From the NCBI RefSeq assembly GCF_004341845.1, contig NZ_SLVB01000005.1, forward strand, positions 310,001-374,000: 64,000 nucleotides of DNA. The letters are read 5' to 3'. A model generated the notes under the pieces. That model was given only the letters and a program-made list of their open reading frames with translations, searched no databases and was not told where the DNA came from. Every line of letters begins with the position of its first letter. The first letter of the stretch is position 1. The stretch comes from Novosphingobium sp. PhB165 (GTDB taxonomy: Bacteria > Pseudomonadota > Alphaproteobacteria > Sphingomonadales > Sphingomonadaceae). Below are positions 26,380 to 36,118 of the stretch, piece after piece. Made by a program: the position numbers and the translations under genes.

Positions 26380-27074
26380 CGATCTATCCAACTGAACAAG
26401 AGGTGTTGTTCGGACGCGACCGATTGTTTTTAGGATTTCCCGCATCGTAATTGAAGTAATGTTCGCGTCAATACGGCTATGCTGCGGTGCGAAGATTCTA
26501 AATGATCTGGTTTGGAGTGTGAGTGGCGCGCTCGATGGTGGTGTTTGTTTGGTAATTGGCGGGTTTTGCGGGTTCATCGGATTTATTTTTCTATCCGGTG
26601 CGGATCGTTCAATGCGTAATTCATCGCATTCGGACCAATAAGCCTGACGATTTGGTGGATTTTGGTTTAATTAGGGGCGGCCCTCTCTCGGTAAGGGGAT
26701 GAATCGCGTTGCCAACATGTCTTGTGGGCGAGCGCGCCGAAGCCATGGCGAATTTCGTTCGCCCGGGGCGGATCTATTCGGAGGGTCTGAATTATAAGGG
26801 CCGGAAAGCGCCTTTTGTCGTGCTCCGTTTCGGATCTCGATTTTTCACGGTTTCGATGAGTTCGAACACGTTTCGCGAATTATTGATCCAATATGGCTGT
26901 GAATGAATACAAAAGCACCGAAATCGGGATAGTACATAGATTGACCACCCTCTCATTACTTGCTGCAAAGCAATCACGGGGGATGAGGCAGCCGTATTCG
27001 CACGACGCGATCGTTTGTTACGGCGCGGTCGTGCCGCATGCCGAACCACCCGGCGAATTGTGAAGGGGCTTTCG
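26380..27074. other. AT-rich divergent control region of the EPS locus
   Basis: 695 bases between the priming transferase (leftward) and the Wzc-like kinase (rightward), lower in GC than the flanks. It must hold both promoters. The only possible gene is the small rightward frame at 26709-26906, listed separately. No clear operator was found. Confidence 0.6.
26709..26906 (+). CDS. Possible small protein (65 residues, low confidence)
   Basis: A short frame with TTG at 26709 behind AAGGGG, or ATG at 26745 (MANFVRPGRIYSEGLN). The product is basic, has no signal peptide and ends FRELLIQYGCE. The sequence KAPFVVLRFGSRFFTVSMSSNTF looks like plausible beta strands rather than random shadow translation. 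I recognise no family. It lies in the divergent region upstream of the kinase gene and could instead be part of its leader. Confidence 0.25.
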   Translation: MPTCLVGERAEAMANFVRPGRIYSEGLNYKGRKAPFVVLRFGSRFFTVSMSSNTFRELLIQYGCE

Positions 27075-29312
27075 ATGGCGAGCATCGCATCTGATGACAG
27101 CATCGCATCCGGTGACGGTGTAGGATTTGTCTCGTCCAAGGGAGAGGCGCGGCGGGTACGCCTGTTGCCCGATCCGCGCCATGTGTGGATGGTGTTCCGC
27201 CGACGGCAGTGGCTTTTCGGGGTCATCGCGTGCCTGGTGTTCTCGGCCGTGGTGGCCGCCGTGCTGCTTGCCAAGCCCGTCTATGTCGCCACCGCCAGCG
27301 TCCTGATAGAGCCGCGCAAGTCGGACACGATCGACCTTCAGTCCGTGGTGCAGGGCCTGCCGGCGGATACCAATGTCGTCGATACGCAGACGCAGATCAT
27401 CGCCTCGCCCGCCACGTCGCTGGCAGTGGTGCGGCAGCTTCATCTCGATCGTGAGGCGGATTTCGTCGGCGATGCGGCGCTGCGTGGTACGTCGTCGGCG
27501 CGCTCGGCCAGACAGCCGGATGCTCTTGCCGCCGATCCGGACCGGTCGATGAGTACCGCCGAACGCCGGGCGGCCACGATCCTTCAGGGTCTGGTTACCG
27601 TCCGGCGGCAGGGGCTCACCTATGTGATCGACATCGCTGCCAAGTCGAGCGATCCGCGCCGCGCCACCGAGATCGCCAATGCCTTTGCCGCGCAATATAT
27701 CGCGATGCAGGCCGACCACCGCGCGGGTGTTACCGAACAGGCCGCGCAGTTCGTTTCCCACCGGGCAGAGGAACTGCGCCAACAAGCGGTCACGGACGAT
27801 GCCGCGGTCCAGAACTACATGATCGCGCATAATCTGATGAGTGCGGAGGGCGCGACGATGGCCGAGCAGGAGGCCTCGCAGCTCAACCAGCAGATCACCC
27901 AGGCGCAGGCCACGCTGGCGCAGGAACGCGGCAAGCTGGCGGCGGCGCGGGCACAGCTCAGCCGAGGTGGGGGATCGGATATCGGCGCGGTTCTGGCATC
28001 GGAAACGATCCGCGCCCTGCGCGCGCAGGAAGCGACGGCCAGCGCCGAAGTCGCCTCGCTGGCGTCGCACTACGGTGAAAGTCATCCGGAGATGCAGCGC
28101 GCCCGCCAGAACCTTGCGGACGTTCGCGAGCAGCTCGCCGCCGAACAGCAGCGCATCATTTCCACGCTTCAGGCCAATGTGCAGGTTGCGCAAAGCGGGC
28201 TCGATTCGCTTCAGGCCAGCCGCGTGCATGCGCGCACGGCGCTGGCTTCGAACGGCACGGCGCAAGTCGGCCTGCTCGAACTCCAGCGCAAGGCGGAGGC
28301 CAGCCGCACGATCTATTCGGCCTTCCTGCAACGCGCCAAGGAAACTGCGGCCGCCGCCAACCTGCCGCAGGCCGATGCCAGCATTTCCTCGCTCGCACGG
28401 CTGCCGGATGCGCCGGTCTGGCCGAACTACCACCTTGGCATGGCATTCGGCCTGGTCGGCGCGGTGGTCTGCGGATTGCTCGCGGTGGGGCTGGCGGAAT
28501 ATCTCGACGGCAGCATCGCCACGCGCGATCAGGTGGAAGGCGAACTGGGCGCGACATATGCCGGGGCGCTGCCGGACCTGCGCGTATCGGCCGGACGCGA
28601 GCACCGCCATACCGCGCCCTACCTCTATATCATGGAGCGGCCGTTCTCGGTCTTTGCCGAGGCGGTGCGTGCGGCGGGCGCCACCGTGCTGCGCCCCAGA
28701 GGACGCGGCGCGCAAGTGATCGCGGTAACGTCCGCATTGCCGCGCGAGGGCAAGACGACCTTCTCGATCTGCCTCGCGCGCATTCTGGCGGCGGGAGGGC
28801 GGAGCGTCGTGCTGGTCGATGGCGATTTGCGGCGCCATTCGGTGAGTTCGACCCTGCTGCCCGAACAGGGCGCGGACGAGCGCCTGCTGGCCGTTCTCGA
28901 AGGCCGCTTGCCGATCGATCAGGCCCTTGTGCGCGATCCGCTGGTGGACATGATGATCCTGCCTACCGCCGGCCCGCGCGGTACCGAGGACTATCTCACC
29001 GACGAGCGCGTCAAGGCGCTCTACGCCGCGCTACGCGAGCGGTTCGAGGTAGTGATCGTCGATACTGCGCCGGTTCTGGGCATTGTCGATACGCGCACGC
29101 TGTCCGCCCATGCCGACGCCACGATGATGGTCTGTCGATGGCGCAAGACCGCGATCCGAGCGGCGCAGGCAGCGATCGACATTTTGGATCAGGCCGGTGT
29201 CCGCATGCTCGCGGTGGGCCTCTCGCAAGTGAACATTCGCCAATACGCCAGCGCCGGACAGAACGATGTCTATGGCTATCAGAAGAAGTTCGCCGGCTAC
29301 TACGTGAGCTGA
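27075..29312 (+). CDS. Wzc/GumC-like polysaccharide co-polymerase with tyrosine autokinase
   Basis: Controls chain length and export of the polysaccharide at the inner membrane. 745 residues: a Wzz-type domain with a first membrane helix (WLFGVIACLVFSAVVAAVLLA), a long periplasmic coiled coil (Gln/Ala-rich, ~residues 220-390), a second helix near residue 460, and a cytosolic BY-kinase with Walker A SALPREGKTTFS, Walker A' VVLVDGDLRRHSV and Walker B VVIVDTAPVLG. The C-terminus has a tyrosine cluster (YGYQKKFAGYY) that is the likely autophosphorylation site. The ATG at 27075 has GAAGGGG seven bases upstream. It is the first gene of the rightward EPS operon and is followed at once by type I secretion genes. 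Confidence 0.93.
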   Translation: MASIASDDSIASGDGVGFVSSKGEARRVRLLPDPRHVWMVFRRRQWLFGVIACLVFSAVVAAVLLAKPVYVATASVLIEPRKSDTIDLQSVVQGLPADTNVVDTQTQIIASPATSLAVVRQLHLDREADFVGDAALRGTSSARSARQPDALAADPDRSMSTAERRAATILQGLVTVRRQGLTYVIDIAAKSSDPRRATEIANAFAAQYIAMQADHRAGVTEQAAQFVSHRAEELRQQAVTDDAAVQNYMIAHNLMSAEGATMAEQEASQLNQQITQAQATLAQERGKLAAARAQLSRGGGSDIGAVLASETIRALRAQEATASAEVASLASHYGESHPEMQRARQNLADVREQLAAEQQRIISTLQANVQVAQSGLDSLQASRVHARTALASNGTAQVGLLELQRKAEASRTIYSAFLQRAKETAAAANLPQADASISSLARLPDAPVWPNYHLGMAFGLVGAVVCGLLAVGLAEYLDGSIATRDQVEGELGATYAGALPDLRVSAGREHRHTAPYLYIMERPFSVFAEAVRAAGATVLRPRGRGAQVIAVTSALPREGKTTFSICLARILAAGGRSVVLVDGDLRRHSVSSTLLPEQGADERLLAVLEGRLPIDQALVRDPLVDMMILPTAGPRGTEDYLTDERVKALYAALRERFEVVIVDTAPVLGIVDTRTLSAHADATMMVCRWRKTAIRAAQAAIDILDQAGVRMLAVGLSQVNIRQYASAGQNDVYGYQKKFAGYYVS

Positions 29313-29338
29313 TGCGACATGTCGGTGGGAGTATTGTC

Positions 29339-31195
29339 ATGAGCGTCTTTCCCGACAGCGCGGCGGCAAGGCCGATCCGGCAGGCCATCGGCCGGTGCCG
29401 GCGGCACTTCCTCAATGCCGGCCTGTTCAGCGCCTTTCTCAACGTCCTCTACCTCGCGCCATCGGTCTACATGTTGCAGGTCTACGACCGGGTGGTGCCG
29501 ACGCGCGGCGTTCCCACGCTGATTGGGCTGACGCTGATCTTCATCGTCGCCATCCTGTCGGTGGGACTGCTCGATCTCGTGCGCAACCGGCTGCTGCTGC
29601 GCGCGGGCGCGAGGCTGGACCAGTTGCTGGCGGGCCCGATCATGGAAGCCCTGCTGGAAATGTCCGCCACGCGCGTTGGGCAGGTCAATGCGGCAACCCT
29701 GCGCGAGTTCGACCTGCTGCGCCAGACGATCACCGGGGTGGGCGTGCTGGCGCTGTTCGATGCGCCCTGGGCGCCGATCTACATCTTCGTCTGCTTCCTC
29801 ATTCATCCCGCAATCGGCGCGCTCTGTATCGGCGGCGCGGTTGTTCTTTCGCTGCTGAGCTGGCTTAGCGAGCGGAGCAGCAGCCGGGCCATGAAGGAAG
29901 CGATCCGGCGGGAACAGTACGCCTATTCCAGTCTCGAACTCTCGCTTGGCGCGGCCGGCGTGATCGGGGCGCTGGGCATGCGCGAGGCGATGGTGCGCCG
30001 CCATTTGCGCGAGCGGCTGGATGCCACCGGCATGGTCAACCGCGCCGGGCTCAAGGCCACGCGCTACAATTCGGCGATCAAGGCCGCGCGTCTCTTGCTG
30101 CAATCGCTGGCGCTCGGGCTGGGCGCGTTGCTGGCCATCGAACAGCAGATTTCGGGCGGCGCGATCTTCGCGTCCTCGCTGCTGATCGCGCGGGCGCTCC
30201 AGCCGATCGAGCTGATCAATGGAGCGTGGAAGAACCTGCTTCAGGCGGGAGCGGCATATGCCCATATCGTCGAGCTGTTCAGCCTGCGCGGCGAAAGCCC
30301 GGCGGTCACGGCGCTGCCGTCTCCGCGCGGGGCGATCGCGGTAGAGAATCTCGGCGTGGCGGCGCCGAGCCGGGATCGCCTGCTGGTCGGCGGCGTCGGT
30401 TTCGCGCTGGAGCCGGGGGAGCTGCTGGGCGTCATCGGCCCCAGCGGCGCGGGCAAGTCCACGCTTGCGAAGGCATTGGTGGGCATTCTCGAACCCGCGC
30501 AGGGCACGGTGCGGCTGGACGGATCGGACCTCCGGAACTGGCCGCCGCAGCAACTGGGGCAGGCGATTGGCTATGTCCCGCAGGAACCTGTGCTGTTTCG
30601 CGGAACGATCAAAGAAAACATCGCCCGGTTCGAGACGGAGAACGCGGCCGAAGGCACGCTGGACGAAAAGGTTGTGCAGGCCGCGCAGCTATGCGGTGCG
30701 CACGACTTCATCGTCCGGCTGCCGCAGGGGTACGACACCGAACTGGGCTGGGCCGGGGGCGGACTGTCGATGGGGCAGGCGCAGCGCATCGCGCTGGCGC
30801 GGGCACTCTACGGCGATCCGGTCGTGGTGGTGCTGGACGAGCCCAATGCCTCGCTGGATGCCGAAGGGGAGATGCGTCTCGGCGCGGCACTGGACAGCCT
30901 GAGGCGCAAGGGCGTGACGCTGGTCGTGATCGCTCACCGCGCCGGGATCCTGCAAACGGCAGACAAGCTACTGGTGCTGCGCGGCGGGCGGGTCGAGATG
31001 TTCGGCGAGCGCAGCGAGGTGGTGGCGCGGCTCAATGCGCCGAAGATGCCCACCGGTGATGGCGATAATGCTCCGCCGCCCCCTGCGGACACAACGCGGC
31101 CGATCGCTGCGCCGCCCGCTCCGGCATCTGCCGACGAGAGCACCGAAGCCGGCCAGACCCGGACGGTCGAGCCGGAGGGCATTGGACATGGCTAG
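29339..31195 (+). CDS. Type I secretion ABC transporter (PrtD family)
   Basis: Inner-membrane permease-ATPase exporting RTX-type proteins. 618 residues: a transmembrane domain (LNVLYLAPSVYMLQVYDRV...) and a nucleotide-binding domain with Walker A GPSGAGKST, Q-loop VPQEPVLFRGTI, signature LSMGQAQRIALARAL (LSMGQ in place of LSGGQ) and Walker B VVVLDEPNASLD. It has no N-terminal C39 peptidase domain. A Pro/Ala-rich tail of ~45 residues follows the NBD. The ATG at 29339 has GGGAG seven bases upstream; an ATG at 29312 overlapping the kinase stop is possible. It overlaps the fusion-protein gene by eight bases. The likely substrates are the RTX proteins at 39.9 and 43.5-46.4 kb. Confidence 0.93.
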   Translation: MSVFPDSAAARPIRQAIGRCRRHFLNAGLFSAFLNVLYLAPSVYMLQVYDRVVPTRGVPTLIGLTLIFIVAILSVGLLDLVRNRLLLRAGARLDQLLAGPIMEALLEMSATRVGQVNAATLREFDLLRQTITGVGVLALFDAPWAPIYIFVCFLIHPAIGALCIGGAVVLSLLSWLSERSSSRAMKEAIRREQYAYSSLELSLGAAGVIGALGMREAMVRRHLRERLDATGMVNRAGLKATRYNSAIKAARLLLQSLALGLGALLAIEQQISGGAIFASSLLIARALQPIELINGAWKNLLQAGAAYAHIVELFSLRGESPAVTALPSPRGAIAVENLGVAAPSRDRLLVGGVGFALEPGELLGVIGPSGAGKSTLAKALVGILEPAQGTVRLDGSDLRNWPPQQLGQAIGYVPQEPVLFRGTIKENIARFETENAAEGTLDEKVVQAAQLCGAHDFIVRLPQGYDTELGWAGGGLSMGQAQRIALARALYGDPVVVVLDEPNASLDAEGEMRLGAALDSLRRKGVTLVVIAHRAGILQTADKLLVLRGGRVEMFGERSEVVARLNAPKMPTGDGDNAPPPPADTTRPIAAPPAPASADESTEAGQTRTVEPEGIGHG

Positions 31196-32564
31196 TCAGA
31201 TCGCGACCGCCGATGGGGTTCCGGCGCGCTGGATCCCGGGGCCTTTTGACGAAGCGCTCGAAGACAGCGAAAAGGGCGATAGCCGTCTCGGCTGGATCGT
31301 GGTCCTGCTGTTCTTCGGCGTCTTTCTGGGGTTCTCCACCGTGATCCGGCTCGATGCCGCCGCTTATGCCGAGGCCACGGTAAGCGTGGCGGGAAGCCGG
31401 CAGGCCGTGCAGCACAGGGACGGAGGTGTCGTGGCCGCGCTCCATGTCCATGAGGGGCAGCACGTGAAGGCGGGTGATGTCCTGATCGAACTCGCTGGGG
31501 GCGAGGTCTACGCCAACGAGCGTGCGGCGGCGGCGCAAGTCATCAACCTCCAAGCCGAGCGCGCGCGCCTTCTGGCCCAGCGTGCCGGAGCGGGCACAGT
31601 GGTCGAGCCCATCGAATTCCGCGCTCTATCGGATGATGACAGGGTGCTGGCGGACGAGGCCATGCGGTTGCAGGCCGGTCTGCTGGGCAGTCAGCGCAGC
31701 TCCGTGGTCGCGCAGAAGGATGTGCTGGGCCAGCAGGCGGCGCAATTGCGCGAACGGATTTCCGGCATCGGCAATCAATTGGCCGAGAACCAGAAGCAGC
31801 GCGTGCTGTTCGACGAGCAGCTGGAGGGCATGAATCTCTTGGTCGAGAAGGGCTACGCCAGCATCAACCGGGTCCGCGAACTGGAACGCGCCCGCGCCAA
31901 TGTCGCCAGCGACAGGGCCAGCCTTTCCTCGTCCGGCGCGGCGGCGCGCGAGCAAATTGGCGAACTGCACATGCAGGCGCTCTCCATTGATGCCAAAACA
32001 TTGCAGGACGTCTCGCAGTCACTGCGCGAGAACGAGCAGCAACTGGGCGAGGCCCTGCCCAAGTGGCAGGCGCTCCGCCGCCAGCGCGATCAGATGCTGA
32101 TCCGTGCCCCGGCGACCGGGCAAGTGGTGGGGCTCAAGGTCTTCACTGTCGGCGGGGTGATCGCCGCCGGGCAGAGCCTGATGGAAGTGGTGCCCGATGC
32201 GGCGCCGCTGGTGATCGAGGCGCGGTTCAGCCCCAACGATGCCGACGATGTCCATGTCGGCCAGAAGGCCGAGATCCGCTTCATCACCATGCACGAGCGC
32301 GACTTGCCCGTGTTCGAGGGCACGATCACGCGCTTCTCGGCGGACAGCTTCACCGATGAGCATACCGGTGCCCGCTACTACACCGGCGAAGTCACCGTGC
32401 CGGTAGACGCCCTGCGCGTGCTGCGCGAGGTCAAGGGCAGGCAGGACGGCATCAAGCCGGGTCTGCCCGTGCAAGTGCTGGTGCCGCTGAAGAAGCGCAC
32501 TCTGCTGCAATACCTCGTCGAACCTCTCAACCAGGTGCTGTGGCGCAGCGGGCGCGAGCATTGA
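31188..32564 (+). CDS. Type I secretion membrane fusion protein (HlyD family)
   Basis: Periplasmic adaptor bridging the ABC ATPase and a TolC channel. 458 residues: a short cytosolic tail, one membrane helix (LGWIVVLLFFGVFLGFSTVI), a lipoyl-like segment (QHRDGGVVAALHVHEGQHVKAGDVLI), a long helical hairpin, and the C-terminal RAPATGQVVGLKVFTVGGVI with the beta-barrel domain. The ATG at 31188 has GGAGGG eight bases upstream and overlaps the ABC gene, so the two are coupled. No TolC gene follows here; the candidate partner is at 53.7 kb. Confidence 0.93.
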   Translation: MASQIATADGVPARWIPGPFDEALEDSEKGDSRLGWIVVLLFFGVFLGFSTVIRLDAAAYAEATVSVAGSRQAVQHRDGGVVAALHVHEGQHVKAGDVLIELAGGEVYANERAAAAQVINLQAERARLLAQRAGAGTVVEPIEFRALSDDDRVLADEAMRLQAGLLGSQRSSVVAQKDVLGQQAAQLRERISGIGNQLAENQKQRVLFDEQLEGMNLLVEKGYASINRVRELERARANVASDRASLSSSGAAAREQIGELHMQALSIDAKTLQDVSQSLRENEQQLGEALPKWQALRRQRDQMLIRAPATGQVVGLKVFTVGGVIAAGQSLMEVVPDAAPLVIEARFSPNDADDVHVGQKAEIRFITMHERDLPVFEGTITRFSADSFTDEHTGARYYTGEVTVPVDALRVLREVKGRQDGIKPGLPVQVLVPLKKRTLLQYLVEPLNQVLWRSGREH

Positions 32565-32605
32565 GCGGCGACAGCCCGTCCCATCCCTAGGAGTGACTAA
32601 GCGCG

Positions 32606-34099
32606 ATGCTGTTCGGATCGCTCGTCTTCATATTCGCGTTCCTGCCCGTGGCGCTCGCCGGTTACCATGGCCTGCGTCTGTCGGGGCGTCAGGCTGCCGC
32701 CAAGGGCTGGATGGTCGCCTGTTCGCTGGTCTTCTATGGCTGGTGGGACTGGCGTTACCTATTGCTGGTCGGGACTTCCATCGCTGCCAACTTCCAGTGG
32801 AGCCGGCTGATGGAGCGCCGCCCGCAGGCGCGCTGGATGCTCGGCGCAGGCGTTGCCGGAAACCTGCTGCTGCTGGGCTATTACAAGTACGCCAACTTCT
32901 TCGTGCACAGCGTCGATACGCTGACCGGGCTGGACTGGCAGGTGGGGCGGATCGTGCTGCCGCTGGCGATCAGCTTCTACACGTTCCAGCAGATCGCCTA
33001 TCTCGTCGAAAGCCGGCGGGACGGCAAAGCGGCGGAAAGCTTCGTCGATTACGCGCTGTTCGTCCTGTTCTTTCCGCACCTTATCGCGGGGCCCATCACC
33101 CACCACAAGGAGATGCTGCCCCAGTTCGCGGCGGCAGGGAGTGGACGGTTGCCCGCATCCTACGTGCGCATCGGAACCGCGATCTTCGTCCTTGGCCTCG
33201 CCAAAAAAGTGCTGCTGGCAGACGGTTTCGCGCTGCTGGCCGATCCCGCCTTCAATGCCGTGCGCGATGGTGCTGTCCTCGGCATGGCCGATGCCTGGTT
33301 GGGCGCGCTGGCCTACACGCTTCAGCTCTATTTCGACTTCTCCGGCTATTCGGACATGGCGATCGGGCTGGGCCTGATGTTCGGGATCCTGCTGCCGGTC
33401 AATTTCGCCTCGCCCTACAAGTCCACCAGCGTGGTCGAGTTCTGGCGGCGCTGGCACATCTCGCTCTCGCGGTTCCTGCGCAATTATCTCTACATCTCGC
33501 TCGGCGGCAACCGGCACGGCACGGTGCGGCGCTACGCCAATCTGATGGTAACGATGGCGCTTGGCGGGCTCTGGCACGGAGCGAACTGGACTTTCGTGCT
33601 CTGGGGCACGCTGCACGGCCTCTATCTGGTCGTCAATCACGCGTGGAATGCTCTCGGTCCCCGGAAACCGGCCGGTCCAGCGGAGCGTGGGGCAGGCTGG
33701 TTGCTGACAATGCTGGCGGTGATCGTCGCCTGGGTGCTGTTCCGCGCGGAGAGCTTCACGAGTGCGGCCTCGATCCTGCTGAGCATGGCAGGCTGGCATG
33801 GCGGCGCATGGAACGGGCCGGGGACTGTCGAGGGCTTCCTCTTCGCAAGGCCGCTGGGATGGACGGCCGTCGTGGCCGGATGGATCGTCGTCACTCGGCT
33901 TCCCAGCGTGCTGGAACTGGCGCGCTATCCGCAGTCCACGCCGGGCCTGCCGATCGAGCATGACGGCATTGTCCCAATCCGCCGCTCGGCCCGCCCGCGA
34001 GCGGCGGCAACTGCGGCCGCAGCGGCTCTCGGCGTCGTCGCAGCACTCGCCTTCGCGCGGCTGCCCGATCCGGGCGTGTTCCTCTATTTCAACTTCTAG
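32606..34099 (+). CDS. MBOAT O-acyltransferase (AlgI-like polysaccharide acetylase)
   Basis: Multi-pass inner-membrane protein that moves acetyl groups towards the periplasm for polysaccharide O-acetylation. 497 residues with about ten hydrophobic segments. Seen: FYGWWDWRYLLLL-like motif near residue 45, FFPHLIAGPITHHKEMLPQF, FSGYSDMAIGLGLM, EFWRRWHISLSRFLRNYLYI and the catalytic histidine in GGLWHGANWTFVLWG. An AGGAG lies upstream at a rather long spacing. The next gene encodes an SGNH-type protein, the usual partner that carries out the periplasmic transfer (AlgI-AlgJ/AlgX logic). Confidence 0.93.
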   Translation: MLFGSLVFIFAFLPVALAGYHGLRLSGRQAAAKGWMVACSLVFYGWWDWRYLLLVGTSIAANFQWSRLMERRPQARWMLGAGVAGNLLLLGYYKYANFFVHSVDTLTGLDWQVGRIVLPLAISFYTFQQIAYLVESRRDGKAAESFVDYALFVLFFPHLIAGPITHHKEMLPQFAAAGSGRLPASYVRIGTAIFVLGLAKKVLLADGFALLADPAFNAVRDGAVLGMADAWLGALAYTLQLYFDFSGYSDMAIGLGLMFGILLPVNFASPYKSTSVVEFWRRWHISLSRFLRNYLYISLGGNRHGTVRRYANLMVTMALGGLWHGANWTFVLWGTLHGLYLVVNHAWNALGPRKPAGPAERGAGWLLTMLAVIVAWVLFRAESFTSAASILLSMAGWHGGAWNGPGTVEGFLFARPLGWTAVVAGWIVVTRLPSVLELARYPQSTPGLPIEHDGIVPIRRSARPRAAATAAAAALGVVAALAFARLPDPGVFLYFNF

Positions 34100-34118
34100 C
34101 CTGCGGAGCCTTGGCGAG

Positions 34119-35303
34119 ATGACCGGATCCGACGCAACCGGCGCAGCCGCGCCCCAGGCGCCGCGCGGCCCATCGACGGGCATGCTGTTTTCCATCGGCG
34201 TGGCCACGTTCGTTGCCACGTTGGCGCTGCTCGTGGCCTTGCCCCACCAGACCTATATCCGCTGGCAGTCCATGCAGACCGAGGCTTACGCGCGGCTGGG
34301 CTGGACATACGAGCGCATTCACGACGATCCGGCGCCGATCGACATCGCCCTGATCGGCACTTCGCACACCATGAACGGGATAGACGGGCTGGCGGTAGCG
34401 CAGACCATGGCCGCGATGGGTGTGCGCGGCGCGGGCGGCCGCTGCCTGACGGTGACCAACCTCGCGATCCCGTCCTATGGCCGCAATCTCCATTATCTCC
34501 TGACCCGCGAACTGCTCTCCGCCCGCAAGCCGCGCGCGATTGTATTGGAGGTGCTGGAGAACGAGACGCGCAAGGCGCACCCGGTCTACTCGCACGTGGC
34601 GAGCGTAGCGGACCTGATCGACGCGCCGCGCATCGGTAATGTGAACTACTTCGCGGACCTCGTGCGATTGCCGTACCGGCAGCTGGTGCTGGCGGCGGAG
34701 AGCGTCTCGCCCGAGGCGTTCGGGCTGAAGGCACGGTTCGATTTCGCCAACTACGATGGCTCGACCGTCGACAATACCCGCGTCGTCAACGTCAACGGCA
34801 AGGCCCTTACGCCAAGCCTCGGCACGGTGATGGACCCGCGGGCGCTGGAGCGCGATGCCGCCGCCCTGCGTGAGGACAAGCGCCTCAATTACCTGCCGAA
34901 AGCCATGGCGGGCTACGAATACGCCATGCCCCGCCGCTATGTTGGCGCCATTCTGGACCTTGCCGACCGGCAGGGCGTGCCGGTCTACCTGCTGTACCTG
35001 CCCGGATACGGCAAGCCCGATCGACCCTATGACATGAGCTATTACGGCGGGCGGACGATGCTCTCGCTCAACGACCTGCTTGCCCATCGCGAGTACTGGC
35101 ACGATGTCCATCACCTCAATTCGCAAGGCGCGGCGGCGGTTTCCCGGCGGCTTGGGGAACTGCTGTCGCGGCGACTGACCGGAGCGTCCACTGTCGCCAC
35201 GGGCGGTATGCCCATCGAGGGCTGCAATTTCGGCATCGCGCAAAGACCGCTCACCGTTACCTTCGCGAAGCGGGGGATCGTCACGTCGGCCTCGGCGGAT
35301 TGA
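34119..35303 (+). CDS. SGNH-hydrolase-like acetyltransferase partner of the MBOAT protein
   Basis: 394 residues with one N-terminal membrane helix (FSIGVATFVATLALLVALP) and a periplasmic domain. The catalytic serine motif appears in IALIGTSHTMNGID, and the distal Asp-His pair in WHDVHHLNSQGAAAVS, as in AlgJ/AlgX- and DltD-like proteins. The probable reaction is transfer of acetyl groups from the MBOAT acetylase to the growing polysaccharide. The start at 34119 gives the membrane anchor; the longer upstream frame overlaps the MBOAT gene. It lies 19 bases after the MBOAT stop, so the two are co-transcribed. Confidence 0.8.
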   Translation: MTGSDATGAAAPQAPRGPSTGMLFSIGVATFVATLALLVALPHQTYIRWQSMQTEAYARLGWTYERIHDDPAPIDIALIGTSHTMNGIDGLAVAQTMAAMGVRGAGGRCLTVTNLAIPSYGRNLHYLLTRELLSARKPRAIVLEVLENETRKAHPVYSHVASVADLIDAPRIGNVNYFADLVRLPYRQLVLAAESVSPEAFGLKARFDFANYDGSTVDNTRVVNVNGKALTPSLGTVMDPRALERDAAALREDKRLNYLPKAMAGYEYAMPRRYVGAILDLADRQGVPVYLLYLPGYGKPDRPYDMSYYGGRTMLSLNDLLAHREYWHDVHHLNSQGAAAVSRRLGELLSRRLTGASTVATGGMPIEGCNFGIAQRPLTVTFAKRGIVTSASAD

Positions 35304-35455
35304 GCGCGGTGGAGGCGCCCGGAAGATAGCTCCGAAACGGGGGGATGCCGCGACGCGGGGCGAATACGTGCTAGCCTCCGATCTTCTCAGCCCGTCCGGC
35401 TGCTGATGCATATCCTTGCGAAAACGCGCCGTTAACGGGCGCAAAGGATCGAACG

Positions 35456-36115
35456 ATGATTGCGAATTGCCGAATGTCGATCAGGCTGGCGACCCGTGTG
35501 GCACTGGCACTCGCGGCCACGTTTGCGGCGGCGGGGCCGGGCAGTGCATGGGCCCTGCCGGGGCAAGCGGGATCGGCTGCGGGCCTGAGCACCGTCCCGC
35601 TCGACAGTGCATCGCCGAACGGCGCCGCGATGGCCGTCGCCGCGCGCGACGATCGCTACAAACTGGGCGCCGGAGACAAAGTGCGGATCACCGTCTTCGG
35701 AGAAGCCGCGATGACGGGAGACTATGCCGTCGCGCCCAACGGAGAAATCTCGTTCCCCCTGATCGGCGGGGTGGAGGCGAAAGGGCATACGCTGGACGAA
35801 GTGGCGCAGGCCATCCGGGGGCGTTTGCTCAAGGGCTACCTGAACGATCCGCGCGTCGCGATCGACCTGCTGGAATACCGCACGTTCTTCATCCTGGGCG
35901 AGGTCAACCGGCCCGGCGCCTACCCGTTCACGGCCGGGCTGACGCTGGGGCAGGCGGTCGCCACGGCGGGCGGCTACACCTACCGGGCGCGCAAGTCGAA
36001 AGTGAGGGTCCGCCACGATGGCGCACCGCAGGACGAGATGGTGGACATCAAGGACATTGGCGGGCTGGCGATCGAACCCGGAGACACTGTCACCGTGCCC
36101 GAAAGGTTCTTCTGA
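35456..36115 (+). CDS. Short OPX polysaccharide export protein
   Basis: 219 residues with a cleavable signal (…AAAGPGSAWA) and no lipobox cysteine. It holds the Poly_export domain (YKLGAGDKVRITVFGEAAMTGDYAVAPNGEISFPLIG) and one SLBB domain (FFILGEVNRPGAYPFTAGLTLGQAVATAGG), then ends at DTVTVPERFF. The C-terminal amphipathic helix that spans the outer membrane in Wza is absent, so it should be a soluble periplasmic OPX that needs a separate outer-membrane partner; the barrel at 50.4-51.7 kb is the candidate. The ATG at 35456 has AAAGGA seven bases upstream. The glycosyltransferase follows after three bases. Confidence 0.93.
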   Translation: MIANCRMSIRLATRVALALAATFAAAGPGSAWALPGQAGSAAGLSTVPLDSASPNGAAMAVAARDDRYKLGAGDKVRITVFGEAAMTGDYAVAPNGEISFPLIGGVEAKGHTLDEVAQAIRGRLLKGYLNDPRVAIDLLEYRTFFILGEVNRPGAYPFTAGLTLGQAVATAGGYTYRARKSKVRVRHDGAPQDEMVDIKDIGGLAIEPGDTVTVPERFF

Positions 36116-36118
36116 GCC

